DNA of 64,000 nucleotides from Selaginella tamariscina (taxonomy: Eukaryota; Streptophyta; Lycopodiopsida; Selaginellales; Selaginellaceae). The stretch is from positions 1 to 64,000 of the forward strand of contig PUQB01000461.1 in assembly GCA_003024785.1 (NCBI GenBank). The letters run 5' to 3'. Made by a program: the position numbers and the translations under genes. The notes under the pieces are model-generated. The model did no database searches and was not told the origin of the DNA. It saw only the letters and a program-made list of their open reading frames with translations. This document shows positions 42,122-53,168 of the stretch, piece by piece (position 1 is the stretch's first letter; every line of letters begins with the position of its first letter).

Positions 42122-45015
42122 CTATGAGGCAAGAAGGTCTAAGCCGCTTGGTAGATGTTCATGATCTTCCGTATCTTCTGTTGATGTTTCCATGGGTAAT
42201 GGAGTATGTGAATGTTCTGTACTCCTCGAGATAACTTCCGGTCTAATATCTGATTGAAGTTCATCCTCAGACTCCGACATTGAACCAGAATTCGTCTTCA
42301 GAGATATCACACTTCTCGAGAGGGAACTTTCCCAAATACTCCTGTATGGGTTTGTTGGGGTAGTCAGTTGAGAACCTCTCTATCCACTTGTTCAGGTCCT
42401 CAACCATGGTCTTATCCTTTTCAACGCAAACACACATGTATCCCGAAGGTAACACTCCTTCAAGACGAACCCCTAGTGCAGTAGTAAAAAACCCATGCAT
42501 CACTGTGAGGACCCCTGATCAAGTTGACATACTCCGTGCCTTGACTTATGATGTTTGGATAACGTACATTGCCGAATACGTCCCTCTCAACTATCTATGT
42601 ATCAGATGGAGGTTCCCGTTGGAGTGCAAACAGATGCTGGCCAGTCATTTGGAAGTTTGAAATTTTTGGCACATTCCTAACAACCAAGTGAACAACCGTA
42701 TCAATGCACTTGGATCAGCATCATTCATATAAAATCTTGTCCAACAATGTCTATTCTTCTTGGTGAAGGTGAAGGCAAAAGTATCGGTGACATGAGTAAG
42801 AATCAAGAAATAAATACCTGAAAACGTAGGTATTAGTGAAGAGTGCAAGCATGAATTCAATAATAAAACCTTCTTTATACATGCTTGCACAGCTAAGTTT
42901 CTCCACCAAATCCTCTAGTGCCCTATCTATCAAAGGATTTTTTAACACCTGCCGATCCATCACGAACAATTGAAACTGTTTCCTACAAGTAGTGATGTTA
43001 CCCATATAAAAATCTCCGATTCGACAACAAACATATGTAGGGCTTGTCTTGATTCGTAGAATCCTCCTTTATAAGGTTCAACTCGGTTCTCCACTGCTGA
43101 AGGACTGTCCATAAGAGAAGGCGTCATCTTTATGTTCTCCTTTTTAGCGTTGGCGTGCAATAGATTCTTGCCCAGATCTTCCGATTGATTCACCCATTAA
43201 ACAAGCATATCATGTGTTTTGTCACATGCAAATATTTGCTGACCTCTTTGTAATGTTGAGTCGAGGTCCAACCAATTTGTGACAATGTATCCCAACCACT
43301 CCTTGAAGTGCTTGACCGTCTTCAACTCCATTGCCTTGAACATGAAAAGGAGAGGTGGGCTATGTTGTTAATCTGTAGTTTGCCATCAATCATCAAATCA
43401 GCCAAGACTTCCATCTCCTCCATCGTTGTTCCATTTAAAGGCTTCAACCATGTGAGCTTGAAATCGTTGTCTATATCCTTTATAGATTGAATGACTTAGC
43501 CTTCGGCATCTTATTGGGTTTCTTTGCAGACTTCTTCTGAGGCTCCCTTCACTTGTCTTTCTTCTTCAGTGTTCCTTTTGCAAAGGATTCCATAATCCCC
43601 AACCATTTGGCAAAGATCTTATCCTCGGGCAAGAGATCAACATCATCAAAAAGGATGTTTCCTTCCCGCCCACCTGGGCAAAATCAACTGCTGCAATTTC
43701 TTCAACTCTCTAAAAAAAAGAGACAGATTAATATACTGGCAAGATAAATCCAGCCAAGACAATTTACTTACTTGGTAGTTTGAACATTGTTCTTTCCCTG
43801 CAGTAGCTCTTTGTGGTCGCTCAAGAGTTTCCCACATAGCTCGCGTGTGTTTGAACTTCTCCCATATTTTGCTATTGTAGTGGTTGGTGTCGGCAACGTC
43901 CCATTCCGCCGATAACTTATGGTACTACTCAATTGTGAGATTCAACTTAGCTAAAAACGCCGATCTTTTTGTCAGCTTCTCATGGGTATGCTCGGAAAGT
44001 TTCGTTGCCATCGTTCCTTTGTTGTGTTCATCGAGAAGTCGTTGGGCTGCCGTTATTGTGTGCTGGCCATTAATGATGTAGTACTTGATTGATTTTCTAT
44101 TTTCTGTTTGAATCTTTGTGATTTGTTCTGGTGTTGTCACCCATACTTTCTCAGTGCCTTTCTTTCTTCATAATATGGGCATAAACAGCATTATATGGAA
44201 TGGTGTAAGAATTGTCGTCCTTCATCTTTCCATGAGCTCAGCTACACGTTCCTATTTGAGTGGTCTATAATTGAAGTTTGGGTTGACGCTGCAATACTTA
44301 ACCCTACACTCATAAATCCTATCATCCAGCATCATTTCCTTGTGGCTTATTGCAGCATGGGATGCCACTGGTCAACTGACAAAACGACAGACGATTTTCT
44401 TATGCAATTTAAATCAACATGTGTGATCCCCGACTGCATCTGTTCTAATGTTCTTGGCACACTCTTTCAGCTTCCGAAAATTCCTAAGCAAATTAAATGT
44501 GATCTGTAAAGAACCTGGGACCGAGCCACCCTCTCAATCTCCCTTATGATGTCGCTATGTTCTTCTTCAATGTGAAGAGGGACGATTGCTCCACTTGTGG
44601 ATGTTCTATATTGTGAAGTAGTATCTACTAAGAATACACCTACTCGATGAGTATGGAGATCTTTGAAGTAGACATCTAATTGGATCCCCTCCATAAATGG
44701 GCTTTTGTTGAGTTGAAGAAGAACTCCACGGTCAACATCATCATTGAAAACGTGAACGTCATTATCTACAAATCAACAAAACCACCCGAGATTAATGTTG
44801 TAACTAGCGACCTCTGGATCCGAGAACGTGACATTGGATGGAACAAGGCATATGTGTTGAGCATCGTCCAATCTGGGTTCGCAGCCTGCTTTTGGATGCT
44901 TGACTAGCAAATCTACTTTCCATTGTTTTACTTGTCCATGCGATGTGACAGAGGTTAGGTTGACAGCAACCATGGTTCTCCAATGCGCTTCCCATTTATT
45001 TTGAAATATGGCCAA
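42122..45015 (-). pseudogene. Multi-exon gene with a ParB-like INGQH motif (unknown function)
   Basis: Minus-strand exon-like pieces in order: 44773-45015 (WEAHWRTMVAVNLTSVTSHG, DPEVASYNINLGWF), 44467-44760 (PFMEGIQLDVYFKDLHTHRV, IIREIERVARSQVL), 43925-44140 (YYIINGQHTITAAQRLLDEH), 43560-43837 (PRWAGRKHPF, LLPEDKIFAKWLGIMESFAK), 42960-43193, 42751-43005, 42267-42503 (WIERFSTDYPNKPIQEYLGK) and an acidic serine-rich tail (42122-42310). The INGQHTITAAQRLL block resembles the 'vdGqhR..A...l' motif of ParB/sulfiredoxin-fold proteins; no other domain is recognised. An in-frame TGA after NLGWFC and other breaks suggest decay, although some gaps are probably introns. Function is unknown. Confidence 0.45.
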
Positions 45016-45489
45016 GTTGATTCCAGAATCTCCCTGCCCATCTCTTCTGCACCTTTCATCTTCAACGTCACCTCAATTGCACATCTGAATAGAAAAATGG
45101 TTAGTTCTTCAAGCACATATCCCAGTATAACAGATTTGATTATAATTCTTACTCAGAATTTGACAACGACTCCATACTAATGACTCAATCTCCTTGTTTG
45201 ATCAAATTGTCCTTCTGCAAATAATACATTATGAATACAAATCATATAAAAATGCACACACACTTGTATAAACCCGAACTATTAAAATTAATACATAGAT
45301 AAATTCACATACATCAACTGTTCAAAGCTCACATTTGTGCTAGTGCAAAAGACCGATAACATTTGGTTTTAGAACCACCACAAATGTGAGCTTTGGATAG
45401 TTTCACAAAACTTACTGGCTTTTACTCAAAATATTATGATAATATAATAAAAGTAAATAAAATGAGATATGTAACTTTATATACTAATA

Positions 45490-46370
45490 CACATATATAT
45501 TCACATGGAAGGAGTGGCAGGATTAATCTCGCCACACTTTTATGCCTCCTGAAAGGATGGGCGGGATTACACTTCTCGATTCCCTGAATGGGTGTGCGCG
45601 ATTAATCCCGCCACCCTTCTCAGTTTCAAAGAGAACTGGGCGGGATTTATTTGGCACATCCAATCAGGGAAAGGGAAGGGTGACGGGATTAATCTCACCC
45701 ACCATGGAAGGGATGGTGGAATTAATCTCGCCACCCTTCTCAGTCCCCTGAACTGGTGTGCAATAACCCTTTTCTGTCTCAGACAAAAGTGGTTGGGATT
45801 GCTCACAAATTCAAGAGACAGAGAAGGGTGGTGGGATTAATCCCGCCACCCCTTCCATGCCTGGTGAGCGGGACTAATTCCGCCTAGGACACTCTCATAT
45901 GGATAATGGCGGTTGGCGGGATTAATCTCGCCACCCTCCTATGCCTGGTAAAGAAAATTAATCCTTCTATCATTTTCACGCCTCCTTGGAAAGAGGGCGG
46001 GATTAATCCCGCCACCAGGCATAGGGTCAGCAGGATTAATCCCGCCACCCAGGCCCCTCATACAGGTCATGGGCGGCGGGATTAATCCTGCAGCCCTTCT
46101 CCACACAGGTCATGGGCGGCGGGATTAATCTCGCCCCCCAGGCCCTCAGCGCAGGCCATGAGCGGCGGGATTAATCTTGCTGCCCTGCGCGGAGGGCCTA
46201 CGTGAAGGGCGGCGGGATTAATCCCGCTGCTCATGGCCTGCACTGAGGGCTTAGGGGGCAGAATTAATCCCGCCGCCCATGACCTGCATGAAGGGCCTGG
46301 GCGGTGGGATTAATCCCGCTGCCAGTAGGGCTAGCCAAAGAGCAGCGAGATCAATCCCACCTAATCCCGC
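45490..46370. repeat. Array of GATTAATC-centred palindromes
   Basis: About 19 copies of an 18-22 bp motif, GGCGGGATTAATCCCGCC in its best form, recur every 35-50 bp in otherwise GC-rich sequence. The core CGGGATTAATCCCG is a perfect 14-bp palindrome in several copies (for example near 45830, 45990, 46208 and 46301). Other copies are damaged on one side (TCTCGCC, TCTTGC). The spacers (AGGCCATGAGCGGC, CTGCATGAAGGGCC) also repeat. No open frame with family similarity lies in it. Confidence 0.85.
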
Positions 46371-46374
46371 GCAC

Positions 46375-46542
46375 ACACAAATATATATATGCATATGTAT
46401 ATACAGAAATGTGAGAGAGATGAACAAACACATATATATGTATATATACGAGAGTGTGCGTGTGTGCTAGAGATAGAAAAATCAATAAGATTATATAAAT
46501 ACAAACAGAGATATATATATTTATATATGTATATATATATAT

Positions 46543-46573
<31 letters not shown>

Positions 46574-47262
46574 ATATTATATATATATATATATGTATGT
46601 ATATGTGTGTAGGAGTGTGCGTGTGTGTGCCAAAGATAGATAAATCAATAAAATTATATAGATACACACACACATATGTATATATATATGTATATATGTA
46701 TATCGTGTGTGTGTGCTAAATAAATTTAATTATACAAATACACACACACACACACATATATATATGTGTATATATATGTTTATGTATATGTATATGTATA
46801 TACAGGAGGTGTGCGAGAGATAAAATTAATAAATCAATAAAATTATACAGATACACACATACGTATATATATATGTGTGTATATATATATATGTATAGGA
46901 GTGTGCGTGTATGTCCAAGAGATATATAAATAAATAAAATTATACAGATACATACACATAATATATGTATGTATGTATGTATATAGGTATATATATATAT
47001 GTGTATATGTATATCATGTGTATGCGTGTGTGAGCAAAACAAATAAAAATTATACAGATACACACACCACACATATATATGTGTGTTGTGTGTGTATATA
47101 TATATATAAGAGTGTGCGTGTGTGTGCGAGAAATAGATAAATAAATAAAATTATACAGATACACACACACATAATATATGTATATAAGTATATATATATG
47201 TTATATGTATATCGTGTGTATGCGTGTGTAAGTGAAACAAATAAAAATTATACAGATAAAAA

Positions 47263-47295
<33 letters not shown>

Positions 47296-47612
47296 CAGGA
47301 GTGTGCATGTGTGTGTGAGAGATAAAATTAATAAATCAATAAAATTATACAGATACACAAACATAATATATGTATGTATATATGTATATAGGTATATATA
47401 TATGTGTATATGTATATCGTGTGTATGCGTGTGTGAGCGAAACAAATAAAAATTATACAAATAAACAAACACACACACACACATATATATACAGAAGTGT
47501 GCTTGTGTGTGTGAGAGATAGATATTAAATAAATTTTATTATTAAGATACACACACATATAAATGTATGTGTAAATACAGATAAATAAATATACACTGGA
47601 GTGTGCGTGTGA
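46375..47612. repeat. Higher-order TG/TA microsatellite array
   Basis: (TA)n, (CA)n and (TG)n tracts are interspersed with about a dozen copies of two unit types. One resembles GAGTGTGCGTGTGTG plus GAGAGATAAATAAAT and AAAATTATACAGATACAC; the other resembles CGTGTGTATGCGTG plus GAGCGAAACAAATAAAAATT. The types alternate in the 46900-47500 part with a combined period of about 190-200 bp. The open frames here are artefacts of the repeats. Confidence 0.85.
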
Positions 47613-48092
47613 GAGAGAGAGAGAAAGATTTCACTTGTTTGAATGCAACCCTACTGCACCACCGTGCCATTTTGCATTGCCACGCCTTCTGAGAGAGAGA
47701 TCTATACAGCCGCTAGCACAACTGCTCATCCACTACCGCCGCCTTTGCTGCCTTTTTTCTTGAAACCCTAAGAATATACCTAAACCCTAAAAGGAATAAT
47801 ATATATATTAACCCTAATTGAATATTCCTTCTAAGAATGTACCTAAACCCTAAAAAGAATAAAATATATATTGACCCTAAATGAATTTTCATTATATTAT
47901 CATAATTTTAAATTTGTGTAATCTGATAAATTTAATAATGGTTAAATTGATTTAACTTGTTTTGTTTCACACATGTGTGTTGATTAATTAAGTAAGAGAA
48001 ATGTTGATTAATTTGGATATATTTTCTTATACACTTGTCCTCAAGGGCTAACTTGATTAAAAATTTTGGAGGGATTTTAAGGATTCTATTTT
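47613..48092. other. Spacer with nothing recognised
   Basis: AT-rich with a locally duplicated ACCCTAA-containing stretch (around 47768-47880, two diverged units of about 60 bp). No gene. Confidence 0.5.
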
Positions 48093-48258
48093 TTAAGGAT
48101 TCTATAGAATATACCTTGAGTATATTCTAAAGCATATACTAGGATGTCATATAGGACAAAAGTATTAGATCAAAGGTTGCCTAAAATAACTTAGCCTCCT
48201 TGTATATATAAGGGAGGGTTTGCTACGTATCCTTAAGATTAAATACACGTCCTTTTCA
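48093..48258 (+). repeat. 5' LTR of G4
   Basis: It shares with 57577-57759 and 59818-60001 the blocks GAATATACCTTGAGTATATT, GTCATATAGGACAAAAG, ATCAAAGGTTGCCTAAAATA and CCTTGTATATATAAGGGAGG, the last with a TATA-like box. It ends in ACGTCCTTTTCA. The primer site after it (TGGTGGAAATACC) has decayed from the tRNA-Ala form. Confidence 0.8.
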
Positions 48259-48347
48259 TTGGTGGAAATACCAGGTAGTCTAGTTCATCTTCTTTCTTAA
48301 GTCTTTCTTATTCCTTCTTTTTTCTCTCCGTACTTAGCTATGGTTGT

Positions 48348-48475
48348 CTTTGTGGAACAACTTTTGTAAGCCATAGCAAAGTCCCAGCTTCAAACACCAA
48401 GCAATTGTCTTTGTGGAACAACTTTTGCAAGCCACAGCAAAGTCCCAGCTTCAAACACAACAATTGCTTGGTGTC
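48348..48475 (+). repeat. Tandem duplication in the G4 gag start
   Basis: TTTGTGGAACAACTTTTG, AGCCATAGCAAAGTCCCAG and CTTCAAACAC each occur twice in succession, the second unit about 65 bp after the first. The copy at 60098-60150 has a single unit. It disturbs the gag N-terminus. Confidence 0.8.
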
Positions 48476-48499
48476 TTGATGCAAAGAACCCATAATCCA

Positions 48500-49190
48500 A
48501 TCTTTGTCTTCGCCCCGACTCTTTCTCAGGAGCAACCATAAAAGATGCACATGCTTGGGTTAAGCACTTTCATATGGTGGTTGCATATCACCAATGGGAT
48601 CCCCTCCATCAACTTCGTGAGTTGCCACCTTGCTTGCGAGGATCTACTGCCTTGTGCTTCCAACACCTAGCCCCGGCATCCAAGGCTATGATTGATTTGT
48701 CTTTATCAGCATTGGCAATTGCATTCAAGCGTCATGTGGATGCCTTTGTGTTGTTAAATGAGGTTTTACAGTTGTACTGAAAAGGTGGTGAAATAGCTGC
48801 ACAGTTTGGAGTCCGCTTTAAGAACCATTTGGCTCGAGTGGATCCTAACATTTCTGAGGTAGTTAAAAAAGGGCTATTTTATCAAGTGCTTGGTACAATA
48901 GGAGTCCCTGTTCGTGGACATCACCTGACGACCTTGGAAGATGACAAGCACTTAAAGATGGTGTTGCCTCCTCTAACTCACATTCAACCTGGATTGCTTA
49001 GACCAGCCCCTCTTCCACTAGTTGCTCATCCACAACCCATGGAGGTAGATGTTGCAGTTCTGCATGCTGTATTCCAGCCTATGCGACGAGGATGAGGACA
49101 AGGACATGGACATGGTCAACAGTGTGGATGTGAAATACAATGTTTTGAATGCCAAGGATTTGGGCATTTAGCGGTTGAGTGTGCCAATCA
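48500..49190 (+). pseudogene. G4 gag capsid and zinc knuckle
   Basis: Capsid: DAHAWVKHFHMVVAYHQWDP, LPPCLRGSTALCFQHLAPAS, GVRFKNHLARVDPNISEVVK. Zinc knuckle: CFECQGFGHLAVEC at about 49141-49185, intact, after a stop. The glycine/histidine linker GQGHGHGQ precedes it. Confidence 0.82.
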
Positions 49191-49239
49191 TCAACGTTCG
49201 ACTCATCAAGGGGTACAAGACAGGGAAGTTCTAGTTCCA

Positions 49240-49740
49240 CCAGTGGATGTATTACCTCTTTTTGATAATGAATAAGAAAACTAGTTCCCGTCATGCAACA
49301 AAGAGATTGTGTGATGGGGTTTTACAACCTTTGTGTTTTCGTGGTGTGATGGTACAAGGTGTGGTTGGAACACTTGAGAAGGAACTTATTGTCTTTTCTT
49401 TTGAAGGTTTTGTGTGTGATTGTCTAGTATCAATTCTTCTTGATTCTGGGTCAACCATCTCATCCATTCGACATTCCTTAGTGACATAGTGTTCTCTTTC
49501 GGTAAAACCTGCTCAACCAACACTTCGAATATTGTACGGAGACAATAAGTCTTTTGCTATCTTGTTATGCCCCTATTTGTCTAGGGTCATATTCTAAGGC
49601 ATTACCTCTTCGGGTCATGCCTTCCCAATTGTATGATGTGATTTTGGGTTTTAATTGGATGCTTGTTGAGGGTGTGTGTGTGGACTTCAGCACAGGGGAG
49701 GTTTTCATTCCTAGTTATAATTCTTCCTTACAAGCATAAC
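49240..49740 (+). pseudogene. G4 protease
   Basis: VSILLDSGSTISSIRHSLVT carries the intact DSG active site (49425-49480). Downstream, in a second frame, VMPSQLYDVILGFNWMLVEG is the family's 'DvILGmdWL' block. Confidence 0.82.
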
Positions 49741-49899
49741 CTAAAATACAATTTTCACTTATGAACCTTAAAACTCTTCAAACTGCTGCAAAGGTGGTCT
49801 TTCCTTCCAATCCATCTCTAGAATGTTGTCAAAAGGATACGGAAAAGCTTCTTTGTCAATTTTCGGATCTACAACAACCAATATCTAGTTCATCGATGG

Positions 49900-51508
49900 T
49901 CTCCTTGAGAGAAGTAAGAAATGGCACAAGCTGTTCGGGATATGTTAGCTCAAAGACTTTCTTGTAGCTCGTGGGCTTTTGAGCCCCATATCATTGACAA
50001 AGTAGATAGAGGTAGGCGTTTTATAATTGATTTTCAACCTTTGAATAATGTGACGATATCGGATAGTTATCCTATGCCATGCATGGACGACCTTATTGAC
50101 AAATTGGGAAGAGTCGTTGATTCACAACACTAGATCTAGCTTCAGGCTATTGGCAGGTTCCTTTCAATCCGGTAAATGCAGCTAAGACTGCTTTTTGAAC
50201 ACTCAATGAATTGTATGAGTTCACAGTGATGCCTTTTGGTTTGATGAATGCTCCAGCCACGTTTCAACAACTCATGGATGAAGTTATTCAAGGTTTGGAA
50301 TCTTTTGCATGAGTCTTTGTGGATGATCTTCTAGTGCACTCAACTGGTACATGGAAAGAACATTTGGCCCACATGGAGCATATCTTATTACGGTTGCAAC
50401 AATATCAACTGATGTTGAAACTGTCAAAGTACAAGTTTGGTCAAATTTTTGTGAAGTATTTGGGAGTTGTTATTTCTTATAAGGGTGTTCGTCCAGATCT
50501 AGCAAAGATTCAGGCAGTGAAGGAGTCCCTTCTCTATTATCCTGATTTTTCTTGCCCCTTTATTCTTCGTATTAATACTTCAAATATTGGTCTAAGTGTT
50601 GATCATGTAAAAAGATCCAAAATCAGGTCAACGGCATCCCATTGTATATGCCAATCGAAGTCTTAGTGGTCCAAAACTTAATTATTCAACTATGGACAAT
50701 GAATGTTTAGATGTGGTTTGGGCATTTTATAAGTTTCATGCTTACCTTCATGGTTCTTCGACCTTGGTGAAATGTGATCATGTTGTGATACATTCAGTAT
50801 TAAAGAAGAAACATCTAATGGGTCGACATGCACAATGGGCCTTAGCATTATAAAATTATCAATTCATAATTCATCATCATTCAGGTTCTTCCAAGGCGGA
50901 TGTGAATGCTTTGTCATGGGCACCAGTTGTTGTAGGTGTTTTATCATATTTAAAACCTACACCTTTGCCTAGTCTTCACGAAATTAGGTTGGCACAGTGT
51001 TTGGAACCATGGAGTCAACGGATAATCGATGCACTTAAAGCCCTTGAGTTGGTTGTAGATGTTGATATTGGTTTTCGAAACCATATTGCAAAGTTCACGA
51101 TGGTAGAGAATCTTCTTTATTTTGTGGGACAAAATAATATAGGTACTCCACCTTGATTGGTAATCCCATCATGCTATGTACCTCACTTTCTTCATGCATT
51201 CCATGATGACCCTCTCTCTAGTCATCTTAGGTTTCACAAAGTGTTGGATAAGTTATGTTTATAGTTCTATTGGCCTCAGCTCCGACATGACCTTCATCAA
51301 TATTTGCAAACATGTCATCTCTGTCAAGTTCGGAATCCTTATTCCACTCCCCCTAGTGGTCGTCTGCAATCTATTCAAGTTCATCCCTTTTAAGTTGGTT
51401 GCATATTATGTCATTGGACCATTTCCAGCAACGACAGTAGGGAATACATATGTTATTGTTTTATCAAACTATTTGACACGGTATGTGGAGGTTCGGGCTC
51501 TTCTGGTA
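49900..51508 (+). pseudogene. G4 RT, RNase H and integrase (5' part)
   Basis: RT: NNVTISDSYPMPCMDDLIDK, then VFVDDLLVHSTGTWKEHLAH (50311-50370, catalytic DD kept) and KYLGVVISYKGVRPDLAKI. The RNase H region is in shifted frames up to 50870. The linker and integrase start lie at 50902-51156 (NALSWAPVVVGVLSYLKPTP), and the integrase core reads PFKLVAYYVIGPFPATT and GNTYVIVLSNYLTRYVEVRA, where G2b cuts in. Several stops are present. Confidence 0.83.
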
Positions 51509-51757
51509 GTAACTGATTTTACAACAATTAGGTTGGAGCTTTTATACTCACAACTCCAAGAGCTAATCTAGGCATGAGTGCTAAAAGTGGCTGCATGCAT
51601 CTAAAAGTGGTTATGTGCATGTAGAGGCTAAAACGAGTCCACATGTCCTCTAGGCATATCCTGTGGCATATCCTATAGGTATATCCTGTAGGAATATCCT
51701 GCAGGCATATCCTGTATCCTGTATTTGGAATCCTGTATCCTGTATCGGGTCGTGACA
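51509..51757 (-). repeat. Truncated 3' LTR of G2b
   Basis: On the minus strand it starts TGTCACGACCCGATACAGG after the purine tract TTAGGGAGGAGGTGC. It repeats the GGATATGCC/ACAGGATAT-type units, then stops at AAATCAGTTACT, where the G4 integrase sequence resumes. The complete copy continues for about 350 bp more. Confidence 0.82.
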
Positions 51758-52970
51758 GCACCTCCTCCCTAAGGACAAGTTCCACGAGTCTTCGAACCTG
51801 GTTTAGCAGGATAATGCCGATGGAAGGCAGCAACCTTGAAAGAAGCATTGAGTAAGTTGGATGTAGGTTCCTAAGTGCAATCGGTAGGCAAATAACCTTT
51901 CCACTCCACCAAGTATTGAAGTTGGCAGCGATGAAGACGAGAATTAAGGATGGCTGCAACTTCGTACTCAGGTTCATCGTTAATGACCACAGGAGGGGGA
52001 GGAGAAGAAACATGACCAGGAAGAGAAGAAGGATGATACGGCTCCAACAAGGAATGTGAAACATAAGATGAAGTTTCACCGTAAATGGTAACTCGAGTCG
52101 GAAAGCTACAAGATTGACCTTCGCCACAATTTTGTAAGGACCCAATCGTTGAAAATCCAGCTTAAAAGAAGGCCTATTGGTGTGAATATGTCGACAAAGA
52201 AACCACACGAGATCACCAATCTTGTATGTAGGTGCCGGCTAACGATGAGCATCAACATGCTTGTACCGTTCCTGTGCCTGTTGAAGATGAACCCGGAGAT
52301 CCTCTTATACCTGACGAAGATGCTGGAGACGATCCTGTACTGCAGGAGCGAAAGAAGGAGAAGCAAGAGGAGCAAAGTCAAAATGTGGATGGTAACCTAT
52401 AAGAGAAAAGAAAGGTGTCTGGCCTATAGATGAATGAACGAAGTTGTTGTAGGCAAACTCCGACATTGAAAGAAGGTCCAACCGGTTGTCCTGTTGGTAA
52501 CTGATGAAGCAATGAAGATATTGTTCCAAGGTCTGAATTGTGCATTCTGACTGCCCATCAGTTTTGTGGATGATATCCTGAAGAAAGATCCGCTTTAACC
52601 TGTAGACTTTGAAGAAGCCTCGCCAAAACTTGGACATGAATTGTGGACCTCGATCAAAAAATGCTCTCAGGAAGACCATGGTGTCGGAACACTTCACAGA
52701 TCATCAACTCAGCAGTTGTCTAGCTTGTAGCAGTCCTGTTACATGGTAGAAATGAGCCTGTTTGGTGAAACGGTCAACCACCACAAGAACTGCATCAAAT
52801 CCACAAGAAGGAGAAGATCTGTGAGGAAATCCATAGAAATGGATCTCCAAGGAGTAGAAGGAACAGAAGAGGACGAAGAAGACCAGAGGGCGTGATGAGA
52901 CATCTTCAACCTTGCAGGTGTCATAACTCCGTACAAACTTCCACAAAACCTCGCAACCCAGGCCACCAAT
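51758..52970 (-). pseudogene. G2b integrase with chromodomain
   Basis: The zinc domain end is WPGLRGFVE (about 52950), followed by IHFYGFPHRSSPSCGFDAVL (broken) and VVVDRFTKQAHF. Then come FFDRGPQFMSKFWRGFFKVY (second Asp kept as DRGPQF), HKTDGQSECTIQTLEQYL (Glu kept as SECT) and MSEFAYNNFVHSSIGQTPFF. The chromodomain is in shifted frames near 51870-51960 (equivalent to LVDWKGYLPTNRTWEP of G2). Confidence 0.8.
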
Positions 52971-53168
52971 AGTTGCGAGTCACCAACTCATATCTTGGCC
53001 ACACCAAAATATCATGTAGCTGAGGTATCATGACAATCCTGTACCACACGAGTCCTGCAAACACCAACAGGAACGTACAGGAGACCTTCCCGGTACAGGA
53101 GTCCGTCCTGTATGGCAAACAACTTGTTCTGTAAGGGAACTGGAGGAAGAGGAGCTTACATGTCAGGA

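Noticed and set aside
45393-45840. Open frames over the palindrome array
   Set aside because: The translations are periodic products of the repeat with no independent support.
45490-46370. CRISPR-like array
   Set aside because: The spacing is regular at first sight, but the units are palindromic and diverged, the spacers repeat, and the genome is clearly eukaryotic.
46389-47558. Several overlapping open frames rich in Tyr/Ile/His/Thr on both strands
   Set aside because: They come entirely from TG/TA microsatellite units and have no domain or codon signal.
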